Assembly: GCF_001595645.1 (NCBI RefSeq)
Contig: NZ_LNKT01000012.1
Coordinates: 62,001 to 126,000, forward strand
DNA: 64,000 nucleotides
Origin: Sulfurovum riftiae
GTDB taxonomy: Bacteria > Campylobacterota > Campylobacteria > Campylobacterales > Sulfurovaceae
Direction of reading: 5' to 3'
The notes beneath the pieces are model-generated. The model saw only the letters and a program-made list of their open reading frames with translations. It was not told the origin of the DNA and made no database searches. The stretch's first letter is position 1; each line of letters opens with the position of its first letter. The position numbers were made by a program, and so were the translations under genes. Of this stretch, positions 53,735-62,618 are shown piece by piece.

Positions 53735-54844
53735 CTATTTGTTTTTGGGTGCCAGCCGGCTGCTGACATCTTCGAACGCCGGCCCTTTTTTCAGATCGAA
53801 ATAGAGCGGCTTGGTTGTGTTTATCTTCATCAGCTCTTTGAGGTCGATCACCCGCCAGTTCAGATAGTCATAGTGTCGGAAATACATCTTTCTCTCACTC
53901 AGGTCACCTATCATCACCCAGTCCGTTTTACCGGTGTAGGCCATATCTCCCAAAATGACTTTTGCAACCCCTTCGGGAAAGGAGATAGTGTTGGAAATGC
54001 GTATCGCCATTTTCAATGCCTCATCGTGTGTCTTTGCAGATTGTGCAGTCTGTGTGAAAGCTACGGCACGTACAAATCGTGACACAGGCGTGAAGTCTCC
54101 CGGCAGTCCAAGCATACCTGTTCCCATGCCTGTAGCTATGAGGTCTTTGTCACCCACTTTTTTGGTCAGTATATCCTGTGCTGTCAGATTGATGTAGTTA
54201 TTCAGATTGATATGCTGCCACGCAAGGTCAGGCGAATTGGTCATGACACCCAAGGGGTTGTCATAGATCTTCGGCTCCCCTTTGATGTACTCGACCACAA
54301 TGGATGCACCGCTAGGATCCTGGAAAGTATAGTGGAACTCTATATTCTGCTCACCGCCCATAATGTTCCACAGCTGCTGTACCACTTTGACATCTTTGAA
54401 CCCGGCTTTGACCTCTTCCACATTCTTGAACTGTGTCAGGAAATAGGTAGGCACATCCCAGGCTGCCAGGATCTTTCCGTTATCCTCTTTGCTGGCTTTC
54501 TGATACTCCGTGTAATTTGGAAGGTTCAGGTTGGCAGCTGCCAATCCATGCTCGTTGATGCCGCCTACGAGCATCATCTGATCGAACCAGTCCATACCGA
54601 CAACGGCATACTTGCTCTTCCATTGCGCAGGCTTGAGGCCTTTTGGAGCATTGGCGGTAAACTCGGTACCGCGCGGATAGTAGACAACCTCGGAACCCGG
54701 TTTGCCTCCCAGTTCGAAGTTAAAGACAAAAAAGTGGTGACCGTCCTCACTACTGATACGGAAGGAAGAGCAGGCGCTGGCCGATGAGACAAAGAGTGTT
54801 ATGGCAAAGGCAAGCGCTCCGAAGATAGATAATATTTTTTTCAT
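53735..54844 (-). CDS. Choloylglycine-hydrolase-family Ntn amidase (second)
   Basis: 369 aa from the ATG at 54844 (AAAGGAG upstream). After a signal peptide ending A-S-A, the mature protein begins C-S-S-F-R, the nucleophile. F-N-F-E-L-G-G, Y-P-R-G-T-E-F, G-G-I-N-E-H-G-L and T-N-S-P-D-L-A-W are shared with the paralogue at 43086. It leads the two lipoproteins on the same strand. Target amide unknown; extracellular acyl-amide cleavage is expected. Confidence 0.87.
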   Translation of the reverse strand: MKKILSIFGALAFAITLFVSSASACSSFRISSEDGHHFFVFNFELGGKPGSEVVYYPRGTEFTANAPKGLKPAQWKSKYAVVGMDWFDQMMLVGGINEHGLAAANLNLPNYTEYQKASKEDNGKILAAWDVPTYFLTQFKNVEEVKAGFKDVKVVQQLWNIMGGEQNIEFHYTFQDPSGASIVVEYIKGEPKIYDNPLGVMTNSPDLAWQHINLNNYINLTAQDILTKKVGDKDLIATGMGTGMLGLPGDFTPVSRFVRAVAFTQTAQSAKTHDEALKMAIRISNTISFPEGVAKVILGDMAYTGKTDWVMIGDLSERKMYFRHYDYLNWRVIDLKELMKINTTKPLYFDLKKGPAFEDVSSRLAPKNK

Positions 54845-55042
54845 AATGTATTTCTCCTTTAGTATGCCATAATCGGCAGATGTATGCTGTTTGGGGAACA
54901 GCGGAGTAAAGACGAGGTACCTACCTGATATAACAGATAGATCGATTCCCTGCCCTGTCAATCTCTAAAAGTATCAGGAGGGGCGCATGCAGGCCTAATG
55001 GCCGTATGTATCTTTTTAATGCAGCAGGATCGATTCAAATGC

Positions 55043-55885
55043 TTATTTGGGAAAAAGAAACTGCAGCTGTACTCTGAATTGCCAGTCAGCACCATAGTCA
55101 TCCGGGGTGATGACGTTTTTGTAGGCGCTGAGCTGGGCATTCATCGGCTGTTTCCCTATTTTGAAGACTTTGCCGAAACCTCCGCCGAACGGAACGGTCC
55201 ATCGATGGTCACTGTCCGCTTCCCAGTTGGCAGTGATGATCGGTGCAGAGGTGAAGTACCAGCCCTCATCGAAGTTGTAATTGATGAAGTACTGCCATAA
55301 AAACGAATTGACATCGTTCTTGCCATCACCGGCAAAGGACCAGATATTGTTCACAAGACTTCCGATGACCCATCTTCCCGGCATGGTAAGCACGACACCG
55401 GAGATACCGGCACCCCACTTGTCCGCAGTCAGCTCATCTTTCCCTGTAGGCAGCAGAAAGACCGGACCGACACCCCAGATAATGTCACCGGCATCGCTGG
55501 GTGAGACGAAGGCGGTAAAGGTCGTATCTCCCAGACCGTTGATGCGTTCACCATTTGGTGTCAAAACACCAGGCTGAGAGATCACAGGAACGATCGTTCG
55601 TGTGATCAGGTTCCAGTCATCGTTCAATTCAAAAGGCCAGACAGGCTGTATATTGAGGATATTCTGTGTTTGATCGTTCGGTCCTATCCCTGTATTGATG
55701 TTGTTCTGCAGCGGCAGCGAGATCATACTGGCTACCGGGTTCTGCACCGCTTTTGCCAGTGCCTCCGTATCGGATGCATATCCCGCTTTTACCTCTGTCT
55801 GTGCGATCGATTCTTCTTCTGCAAAAAGCATCTGGCTTCCTGCCAGAAGTGCCAAGACTACGAGTGAAAACTTTTGTATCTTCAT
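55043..55885 (-). CDS. Outer-membrane beta-barrel protein (neuromedin-U/MetA-like)
   Basis: 280 aa, signal peptide ending L-F-A, then alternating amphipathic strands with W/Y at the edges; ends L-Q-F-L-F-P-K. Motifs such as N-P-V-A-S-M-I-S-L-P-L-Q-N-N, N-I-Q-P-V-W-P-F and G-L-G-D-T-T match the family annotated as neuromedin U or phenol-degradation transporter. It follows the HAD gene by 12 bases, so both come from the same promoter. Probably an uptake channel for the substrate of the cassette. Confidence 0.78.
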   Translation of the reverse strand: MKIQKFSLVVLALLAGSQMLFAEEESIAQTEVKAGYASDTEALAKAVQNPVASMISLPLQNNINTGIGPNDQTQNILNIQPVWPFELNDDWNLITRTIVPVISQPGVLTPNGERINGLGDTTFTAFVSPSDAGDIIWGVGPVFLLPTGKDELTADKWGAGISGVVLTMPGRWVIGSLVNNIWSFAGDGKNDVNSFLWQYFINYNFDEGWYFTSAPIITANWEADSDHRWTVPFGGGFGKVFKIGKQPMNAQLSAYKNVITPDDYGADWQFRVQLQFLFPK

Positions 55886-55897
55886 GGGTTTCCTTCT

Positions 55898-56869
55898 TTA
55901 CTTTTTCAATTCGAACGGATAGATGACCTTCCAGTCTTTTTTCATATCGACTATCGTCCAATGATGTATTTTAGCATAATCCAAGCCTTTGTCCAGTTTT
56001 CCGATAGATGACTTCCTGTCATACGCCCATTCGCGTTTTGCATCGGTATGGTGCACATAGAGTTGCAAGGTTTTGGCATTTGTATTGGCTTCGGTGTACT
56101 GCATCATCGCGAGGTCCCCGTCGGAGTTTCCGAACGCAGCTACCGGACGCTTTCCTATGTTGTAGTAGATCGCTACAGGCTTCATCTCTTTGTCGTCTAT
56201 GAAGTCTATCTTTGGCTCCTTGATGATCTTGCCGTTCTCGTAATACACCTTTCCGGTAGAACCGATGATGCGCTCGGAAGGGATACCATACACTTCTGGG
56301 ATGAATGCACGCATAAAATCTATGCCTCCACCCGAGACGATGAAGACTTTGAAATCATTGGCTTCAAGATAGTCTATGAGCTCCATCATCGGCTGGAAGA
56401 TGAGGTCTGTATAGGGTCTGTGTTTGGTAGGGTGTTTCGCCGTCTTGAGCCACTGCTTCACGATCTTCTCAAAGCTCTCCTCGTCCATACCGGCATGTGT
56501 TGCACCGACGATCTGCAGCAAACCCTTCTTGCCGCTTTTGACAATACCTTCCATATTGTTCTCAAGAACAGATTTGAACGGTTCTGTCGTCTTCCATTCC
56601 GGATGTTCTGAAGCCAGAGCTTTCACTCTGTCTATTGCAAAAAAGAGCTGGAAATAGGCAGGCTGTTCGGACCAGAGGGTACCGTCATTGTCAAAGACGG
56701 CAATACGGTCTTTGGGTGCAATATAATCAGCATTCTGCTTATCAGTGACTGCCCTTACGTAGTTTATGATGTTAGCCCTGCTTTCTCCTTCGTTCCATGA
56801 AGGGAGTGTCTCGGATGCTGTTGCAAAAATGCCAAAAGAAAGAAGGAGTCCTAAAAGTAGTTGTTTCAT
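55898..56869 (-). CDS. Exported HAD-family phosphatase
   Basis: 323 aa: signal peptide (T-A-S-E near 18-20), then the HAD core with F-D-N-D-G-T-L-W (nucleophile Asp near residue 59), V-S-G-G near 185, and G-N-S-D-G-D near 252. Similar to phosphoserine-phosphatase-like proteins but located in the periplasm. First gene of a two-gene operon with the outer-membrane barrel; carries the second copy of the conserved promoter. May remove phosphate from compounds also attacked by the sulfatases. Confidence 0.85.
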   Translation of the reverse strand: MKQLLLGLLLSFGIFATASETLPSWNEGESRANIINYVRAVTDKQNADYIAPKDRIAVFDNDGTLWSEQPAYFQLFFAIDRVKALASEHPEWKTTEPFKSVLENNMEGIVKSGKKGLLQIVGATHAGMDEESFEKIVKQWLKTAKHPTKHRPYTDLIFQPMMELIDYLEANDFKVFIVSGGGIDFMRAFIPEVYGIPSERIIGSTGKVYYENGKIIKEPKIDFIDDKEMKPVAIYYNIGKRPVAAFGNSDGDLAMMQYTEANTNAKTLQLYVHHTDAKREWAYDRKSSIGKLDKGLDYAKIHHWTIVDMKKDWKVIYPFELKK

Positions 56870-56896
56870 TGTTTATCCTTGTGTTTTTCTGTCGTA

Positions 56897-56950
56897 ATTG
56901 TAATAGAATAAAAAAGTCTTGTCTATCCTATAACCGTAAAAGTATGGATT
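56897..56950 (-). promoter_or_regulatory. Duplicated promoter element, copy at the HAD operon
   Basis: On the minus strand: TAGACA (56925-56920), 17-base spacer, TACAAT (56902-56897), with a conserved block reaching 56950. Same architecture as 52238-52291. The rest of the intergenic region to 57153 holds the divergent araC-type promoter. Confidence 0.6.
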
Positions 56951-57090
56951 TATCATTAATTTAAAATAGATTTCCCCCTGCAGAACAAAGGGAATTTCCA
57001 TTTGCACTATTTGGTCTTCATTGAAGTGAGAAAATAGTTAAAAAGTAAATAATTCTAAGTACTTTTGAAAAATAAGCTTTTTTCTTTACT

Positions 57091-57119
57091 TTGACAAACG
57101 GCAACTAATTGAATATAAT
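57091..57119 (+). promoter_or_regulatory. Consensus sigma-70 promoter of the AraC-family gene
   Basis: TTGACA (57091-57096), a 17-base spacer and TATAAT (57114-57119): a near-perfect housekeeping promoter, predicted start about 57126. It overlaps the first in-frame TTG of the downstream reading frame, which therefore cannot be the start. Confidence 0.65.
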
Positions 57120-57153
57120 TGATCCAACTTATCACATTGAAAAAGAGATTCTC

Positions 57154-58101
57154 TTGAATAAAGAAATATTTCCTTCCGGTCTGGCTGTCGAGCTTTCTAC
57201 TTTGGACCTTGAAATGACAGTGCATTATTTCCAAAAATGGAGTCTTGAATCAAAGCAGATGCAAAAAGGCAAATTTTCTGCAGTAATATCTGCGATACAT
57301 ACACCACGTATTCAAATTCATGATGTACACTATTCACACGGATTCATCACACGGGGTGGATTTCCCAAAGCGTGTATCATGATTGGCTATGTTCAATCAA
57401 ACGCCAGGGTTACTTTTCAAAACAGAGTACTGCAAAAAAATGAGCTGGTTATCACCACTGACAGTGGCGAGATCGATTACCTTGCAAGCGGTAAGAACAG
57501 GGTCTTAACCATCTCCGTCGAAAAGCAACTCTTTTTAGAGGCGTTTTTTGATTTTTTTGCTGAGCCGTTTGATGTGCACCAGGCCCAAAACCGTTTTCTT
57601 ATTCAACCCAAAATGTTGCCGCTTCTCCTCAGAAGTATAAACACATGGATGACATTCAGCAAGAGCAATCACTCTCTGCTTCTCTCAGAGGAGAGATACT
57701 GTATGGCGGAGCTGGAAATACTGGGAGATATTTTTAGCTCTCTGATGATCGACCGGACAGCACATGAAAGATCTGGCTTCCAGATAGAAAAAGCACGTGA
57801 TATCCTGCATGCCAACGTCAATGAAAGGTTCAACAGTGCAATGCTCACACATGAATTGGGTATAAGCCAGCGGCAGCTGCAACGGCTATTCAAAGAGAGA
57901 TATGGTATTTCACCCAAAAGATATCTTTTGAATCTGCGTATCAATGCAGTGAGAAAAGAACTTCTTTTGGCTGATCCGAAAAGTGCGACGATCTCCGATA
58001 TTGCATTGAAATATCACTTCTTCGATCTCAACCATTTCTCCAAAGCATACAAAATGCTCTTTGGGGAACTTCCTTCCCATACACTTCAAAAGTCATATTA
58101 G
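57154..58101 (+). CDS. AraC-family transcription activator
   Basis: About 315 aa if the TTG at 57154 is used (the frame opens at 57109, but that lies in the promoter; a later ATG at 57214 is possible). The N-terminal 200 residues resemble cupin-type AraC sensor domains. Two HTH units lie at the C-terminus, S-A-M-L-T-H-E-L-G-I-S-Q-R-Q-L-Q-R-L-F and A-T-I-S-D-I-A-L-K-Y-H-F-F-D-L-N-H-F-S-K. It sits in the middle of the sulfatase cassette, divergent from the HAD operon, and is the best candidate for binding the duplicated promoter. Confidence 0.82.
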   Translation: MNKEIFPSGLAVELSTLDLEMTVHYFQKWSLESKQMQKGKFSAVISAIHTPRIQIHDVHYSHGFITRGGFPKACIMIGYVQSNARVTFQNRVLQKNELVITTDSGEIDYLASGKNRVLTISVEKQLFLEAFFDFFAEPFDVHQAQNRFLIQPKMLPLLLRSINTWMTFSKSNHSLLLSEERYCMAELEILGDIFSSLMIDRTAHERSGFQIEKARDILHANVNERFNSAMLTHELGISQRQLQRLFKERYGISPKRYLLNLRINAVRKELLLADPKSATISDIALKYHFFDLNHFSKAYKMLFGELPSHTLQKSY

Positions 58102-58205
58102 AATATTTAATAAATGTCGTTTTTTTACTAATGCTACCACGACCATTTTTGATATTATAAAACAAGCTTGGGTCATACTCCGGCAAATTCAAAAAAGGAA
58201 AAAGT

Positions 58206-59792
58206 ATGAAAAGGCAAAGTACAAAATTACTTTTGGCGTTAACACTTGGTTTGGCAACCGCTGTTATTCCAACACAACTCATGGCAAAAAAACCGAATAT
58301 CCTGGTGATATGGGGTGACGATATCGGATGGGAGAATGTGTCTGCCTACGGGATGGGTGTGATGGGATATACCACTCCGAATATTGACAGTATCGGCATG
58401 GATGGTATCCGTTTTACGGACCATTATGCCCAGCCATCATGTACGGCAGGCCGTGCAGCGTTCATTACGGGGCAGTACCCTATCCGTTCGGGTATGACAA
58501 CGGTCGGGCAACCGGGTGATCCGCTTGGGCTGCAGCCTGAGTCTCCATGTCTGGCCGAGGTACTCAAAGGTGAAGGGTATGCTACCGGACAGTTCGGGAA
58601 GAACCACCTGGGTGACAACAACATCCACCTGCCGACCGTGCATGGTTTCGATGAGTTCTATGGAAACCTTTACCACCTCAATACGCAGGAAGAGTCCGAA
58701 CAGCGTGACTACCAGCGTTTTGCGAAAGCATTCTCGGGAGATCTTGAAACTTATGAGAAAAAGTTTGGTACCAGGGGAGTGATCCACTCTTTTGCCACGG
58801 ACAAAGATGACCCTACGGTCGATCCGAGATTTGGCAAAGTAGGCAAACAGACCATCGAAGATACCGGTCCTTTGACACAGGAGCGTATGAAAGATTTTGA
58901 TGCAAAAGAGGTGATCCCGAAAGCATTTGACTTCATGCTCAAAGCGAAAAAAGAGGGGAAACCTTTCTTTGTATGGCTGAATACTACACGTATGCACCTC
59001 TATACGAGACTCAACGACAAGTGGCGATATGCAGCTGAGACATTTACCTCTGAAGCAGATATTCACGGTTCTGGTATGTTACAACATGACCATGATATCG
59101 GTCTGGTACTGGATTTCCTTAAAAAGAACGATCTTGAAAAAGATACGATCGTCTGGTACTCAACAGACAATGGTCCTGAGCACTCTTCCTGGCCGCATGG
59201 GGCTACAACACCTTTCAAAGGTGAGAAGATGAGTACCTGGGAAGGCGGTGTGAGGGTTATCTCCATGATCAAGTGGCCGGGGCATATCAAAGAGAACCAG
59301 ATCCTCAATGGTATTCAGGGTCATATGGATATGTTTACAACGCTTGCAGCTGCCGCCGGTGTAGACAATGTGGCTGAAAAAATGATGAAAGAGAAAAAGC
59401 AGTACATTGATGGTCTTAACAATATGGATTACTGGACAGGCAGGGCGAACAGATCTGCGCGTAACTCTATTTTCTATTACTATGAAAGTAAGTTGTCAGC
59501 TGTCCGTATGGGACCGTGGAAATTCCTTTTCTCTACGAAAGATGATTACTATGCAAACCTGGTACCGCGTACCGTACCGATCGTCGTGAACCTGAGAATG
59601 GATCCGTTCGAAAGTTATACGGACAAAGAGTCTTACGGTCACCTGCTTCAGAAAGTCTCCTGGCTGATGCAGCCAATGGGTGAATTGATGGCCAAACACC
59701 TCAAGACACTCAAAGACTACCCGCCTGTACAGGGCGGTAAATCGTTCGATATGTCAAATATCGTTGCAGACTTCATGAAGGGTGCGCAGTAA
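58206..59792 (+). CDS. Exported arylsulfatase (second)
   Basis: 528 aa. Signal peptide ending L-M-A, metal ligands D38-D39 (W-G-D-D-I-G-W), formylglycine site C79-T-A-G-R, K-N-H-L-G-D near 146 and D-N-G-P-E near 315. Clearly paralogous to the first sulfatase, including N-L-Y-H-L-N and G-V-I-H-S-F-A. AAGGAAAAAGT precedes the ATG. It follows araC by 104 bases and ends in a strong hairpin. No sulfatase-maturation gene is in the window. Confidence 0.92.
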   Translation: MKRQSTKLLLALTLGLATAVIPTQLMAKKPNILVIWGDDIGWENVSAYGMGVMGYTTPNIDSIGMDGIRFTDHYAQPSCTAGRAAFITGQYPIRSGMTTVGQPGDPLGLQPESPCLAEVLKGEGYATGQFGKNHLGDNNIHLPTVHGFDEFYGNLYHLNTQEESEQRDYQRFAKAFSGDLETYEKKFGTRGVIHSFATDKDDPTVDPRFGKVGKQTIEDTGPLTQERMKDFDAKEVIPKAFDFMLKAKKEGKPFFVWLNTTRMHLYTRLNDKWRYAAETFTSEADIHGSGMLQHDHDIGLVLDFLKKNDLEKDTIVWYSTDNGPEHSSWPHGATTPFKGEKMSTWEGGVRVISMIKWPGHIKENQILNGIQGHMDMFTTLAAAAGVDNVAEKMMKEKKQYIDGLNNMDYWTGRANRSARNSIFYYYESKLSAVRMGPWKFLFSTKDDYYANLVPRTVPIVVNLRMDPFESYTDKESYGHLLQKVSWLMQPMGELMAKHLKTLKDYPPVQGGKSFDMSNIVADFMKGAQ

Positions 59793-59812
59793 ACCTCTCT
59801 GCGCAAAACAAC

Positions 59813-59840
59813 ATTCTTTCGGAGAAGACTCCGAAAGAAT
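59813..59840. terminator. Bidirectional hairpin between sulfatase and AsmA-like gene
   Basis: ATTCTTTCGGAG (59813-59824) and CTCCGAAAGAAT (59829-59840) form a perfect 12-base stem with a 4-base loop between two convergent genes. No clear U run follows on either strand. Confidence 0.65.
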
Positions 59841-59855
59841 CATTCTCAACTACCA

Positions 59856-62618
59856 TTAAAGCTTTGGCACGACATAAGTGTCGAACGTCCTCTGTACATG
59901 GAAAATATCGATATTCTTCTTTCCGTTCTTCAGTTTCAGAAGCAGCTTCAGCTTTTTATAGCGCAGGAGGAACATACCGTCTCTTAGCATTGGAGAGATG
60001 ATCCCCTTCGCACCGATATCTATCTTGTCGCTCTTTACGTAGGCATCAGGGATAGTGATGACATTGTTCGCCATGTTGATCGTGGCTTTGCCATGGATAT
60101 TTTCGATGGTCATCAGCTTCGAGAGCCAGTTGTGTTTCTCCCGCTGGTTGTCCATCATGGCAACCACCGGCCTTGAATCTTTGATCTTCAAAGAGGTTTG
60201 TGACTGAAGTCTGACAGGCTTTCTCCACACGACATCCGCCTTGTCAAGCAGGACAACGGCTGACCAGTCCGGCTGCCTGTAATTCGTTGTACTGCCAATG
60301 ACCCTTGCCTGGTCCAGCACAATGGTGGAACCGGCAATGTTGAACGCCATATCCTTGGGTACACCCGAAGAGATCTTCAGGTCCATCTTCAAGCGTGCAG
60401 AGATTTTTTGGTCATCCATCTTCATGGTCAGACCGCGGGTAATCAATTTTACATACCCTTTGGCACTGTGGCTGCGCAGGAAGATATCAGTCTTCATATC
60501 TGCTGTTCCCGATGTCAGCATGAAAGGGGAGTTCTTCGGAATGTAGCTGTTGTAGACGGCAATATTCTTTATCTTCGCAGAGGGTATCTGCAGATGCAGT
60601 GCGATCTCTTTTTGCTCTTTCTTCAGATCGAATCCATGGATCTCCCCTTGCAGATTCGCTTTGACCTGTTCGATCATCGCCTCTTTTTCATCTTTGCGTT
60701 TCATTCTCGCATCATGCAGGGCAAGATCGAATTTCACAGAAGGTGTTCTCCCTCCCTTTGTGACAATAAAATGGAACAGCCCCTCTCCCATAAATGTATA
60801 ATCAAGCAGACCCACTTGCAGGTTTTTGGGGACGATACCGATCTTGGATCCTTCCGCCAGAAATCCCTCTTTTAATTTCAGATCGGCATCTATCTGCCCC
60901 TGACCGGTAAAACCGAGATTCAGAGAGCTCTTCATAAGCAGATTCAGCCAGTCAAGCTGGGAGACAGTTCCGCTCACCTTCAAAGTACCATCCGCTGTTG
61001 AGAGCAGCTTTTTCACATCGAGTCTGTCCAGTGACCGCAACCCTTCCCGACTTACATTGTTCTCCCCGTTCAAAGGTAGGCTGAATGTACTTTCATCTAT
61101 GCGCAGGAGCGTATCCCAGTTTTGGGAGACCCTCTTTTTCTTGCTGTACTCATCCACAAGAATGGAATCTTTCAATGAGAGATACGAGCCAAGCAGGCTC
61201 GCATTGAAGGTTCGTCCGGTAGTCGCATCGAAATTGACCAGAAGGTCAAGGTCGGTCTTGAATATCTGTTTCGACAGTCCTACTGTTGCCTCCTTGGATC
61301 GCAGCTGTACTTTTAAAGAGGCATGGGTTTTGTCAAGTAAAACGTTCGCCTGCAGCTCTCCGCTGCCCTTTTCAAGTTTGAATGCCCATTTTTCAGGTAC
61401 ATAACGCTGAAAGACAGCAATATCTTCAACGATCACGGCTGGAATATCTACTGCCAGATAGGTCAGTATCTCATTTTTGGAAGGTATTGGCAGCAGTTGT
61501 GGAGAGCCCTTTGCCTCGAGCATCACTCCTTTTCCCCTGAAGAGCTCTGTTTCGGCTGTTGCATTGCGTTCATTGGAAACAGATGCATGCAGCGAGTCGA
61601 ACAGGACTTCTGCACGCAAAGTTTCAGGCTCCTGGCTCGGTACGTCAAGTACGATCTTACCATTTCCCTCTACCCTGTAGTCCATCATGGCAAGCGAAAG
61701 GCTGTCGGCACTGACTTGCAGGTCTGTCGCGGGGAGCAGTTTTCCTCTTTGGAAATTGATGTGTCCCTCGACACTTCCTTTCCCCTTCAGGCTTGCCGTT
61801 TTGAAACGCTGCAGATAGAAATCCAGGACATCCAGATTCCCCATCTGTGATCGGATATCTATATCGAAGGAGAGGAAAGAGAGCATCTTCAGCCCTTTGT
61901 TCTCTGAAAAGACAATAGGGTCAAAGGTGACGGAACCCGCTATCTTGCTTTGGGAGAGCATCTCTTTCTCTTTGCCCACCTGCAATTGGTTCATCAGGAC
62001 ATCCAGTCTCCCCTCTTCAATGGAAAAAGGACCGGACTTCGTCTCAATGGAGAGTCGCTTGACATTGACATCCCCCTGCAGGTCGCCTTTGGCATGGTAT
62101 ATCCAAAACGAGTGGTTACCTGTTGCAGCGATATTTTCAAGATCGATCTTCCAGGCTTTTTTCTCTTTTTTGGGTTTTTTCTTTTGCTCTGCAGGCTTTT
62201 TGTCTGAGACAGAAGTACTTTCAAAATGCTTCACCGGCACAAAATAAGCACTTTTTTCTGCCTTCTTTTCGTCCATTTTGACAGGACGCTGAAAATAATC
62301 CACATTCACAGCATCGATATCATAGACTTTCACTCTATGCCGCAGCAAAGGAAGTACAGAGACGGAGGCAGAAGCGGTCTGTACTGCTACTTTCCACTTC
62401 TGGGAAGAGGAGGCACCCCATGCAGCCGCATCCTCAATGAAAAACTTGAAAGGATACGGTGTCCAGGCCTTCTGCCAGGTGATCTGGAACTTCTCAGGTT
62501 TGATCTTGTTGATCAGCGTCTGTGTGAAACCGACATTCAATGCAAGGTTCAGTACAAGCACATACATCAGTTCCAAAAATACCAGGGAGAGAACGATACG
62601 TTTGAGTAACCGAAGCAT
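59856..62618 (-). CDS. AsmA/TamB-like large envelope protein
   Basis: 920 aa: one N-terminal helix (about 7-28), a Lys/Pro-rich linker near 120-155 (K-K-P-K-K-E-K-K), then long repetitive beta-rich regions with K-G-K-G-S-V-E-G, G-F-T-G-Q-G-Q-I-D-A-D-L-K-L and similar. This is the shape of AsmA-like bridge proteins that carry phospholipid across the periplasm. The start overlaps the stop of the phospholipase D gene (TAATG), so they are one operon; a role in lipid homeostasis fits both. Family assignment is by architecture. Confidence 0.7.
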   Translation of the reverse strand: MLRLLKRIVLSLVFLELMYVLVLNLALNVGFTQTLINKIKPEKFQITWQKAWTPYPFKFFIEDAAAWGASSSQKWKVAVQTASASVSVLPLLRHRVKVYDIDAVNVDYFQRPVKMDEKKAEKSAYFVPVKHFESTSVSDKKPAEQKKKPKKEKKAWKIDLENIAATGNHSFWIYHAKGDLQGDVNVKRLSIETKSGPFSIEEGRLDVLMNQLQVGKEKEMLSQSKIAGSVTFDPIVFSENKGLKMLSFLSFDIDIRSQMGNLDVLDFYLQRFKTASLKGKGSVEGHINFQRGKLLPATDLQVSADSLSLAMMDYRVEGNGKIVLDVPSQEPETLRAEVLFDSLHASVSNERNATAETELFRGKGVMLEAKGSPQLLPIPSKNEILTYLAVDIPAVIVEDIAVFQRYVPEKWAFKLEKGSGELQANVLLDKTHASLKVQLRSKEATVGLSKQIFKTDLDLLVNFDATTGRTFNASLLGSYLSLKDSILVDEYSKKKRVSQNWDTLLRIDESTFSLPLNGENNVSREGLRSLDRLDVKKLLSTADGTLKVSGTVSQLDWLNLLMKSSLNLGFTGQGQIDADLKLKEGFLAEGSKIGIVPKNLQVGLLDYTFMGEGLFHFIVTKGGRTPSVKFDLALHDARMKRKDEKEAMIEQVKANLQGEIHGFDLKKEQKEIALHLQIPSAKIKNIAVYNSYIPKNSPFMLTSGTADMKTDIFLRSHSAKGYVKLITRGLTMKMDDQKISARLKMDLKISSGVPKDMAFNIAGSTIVLDQARVIGSTTNYRQPDWSAVVLLDKADVVWRKPVRLQSQTSLKIKDSRPVVAMMDNQREKHNWLSKLMTIENIHGKATINMANNVITIPDAYVKSDKIDIGAKGIISPMLRDGMFLLRYKKLKLLLKLKNGKKNIDIFHVQRTFDTYVVPKL

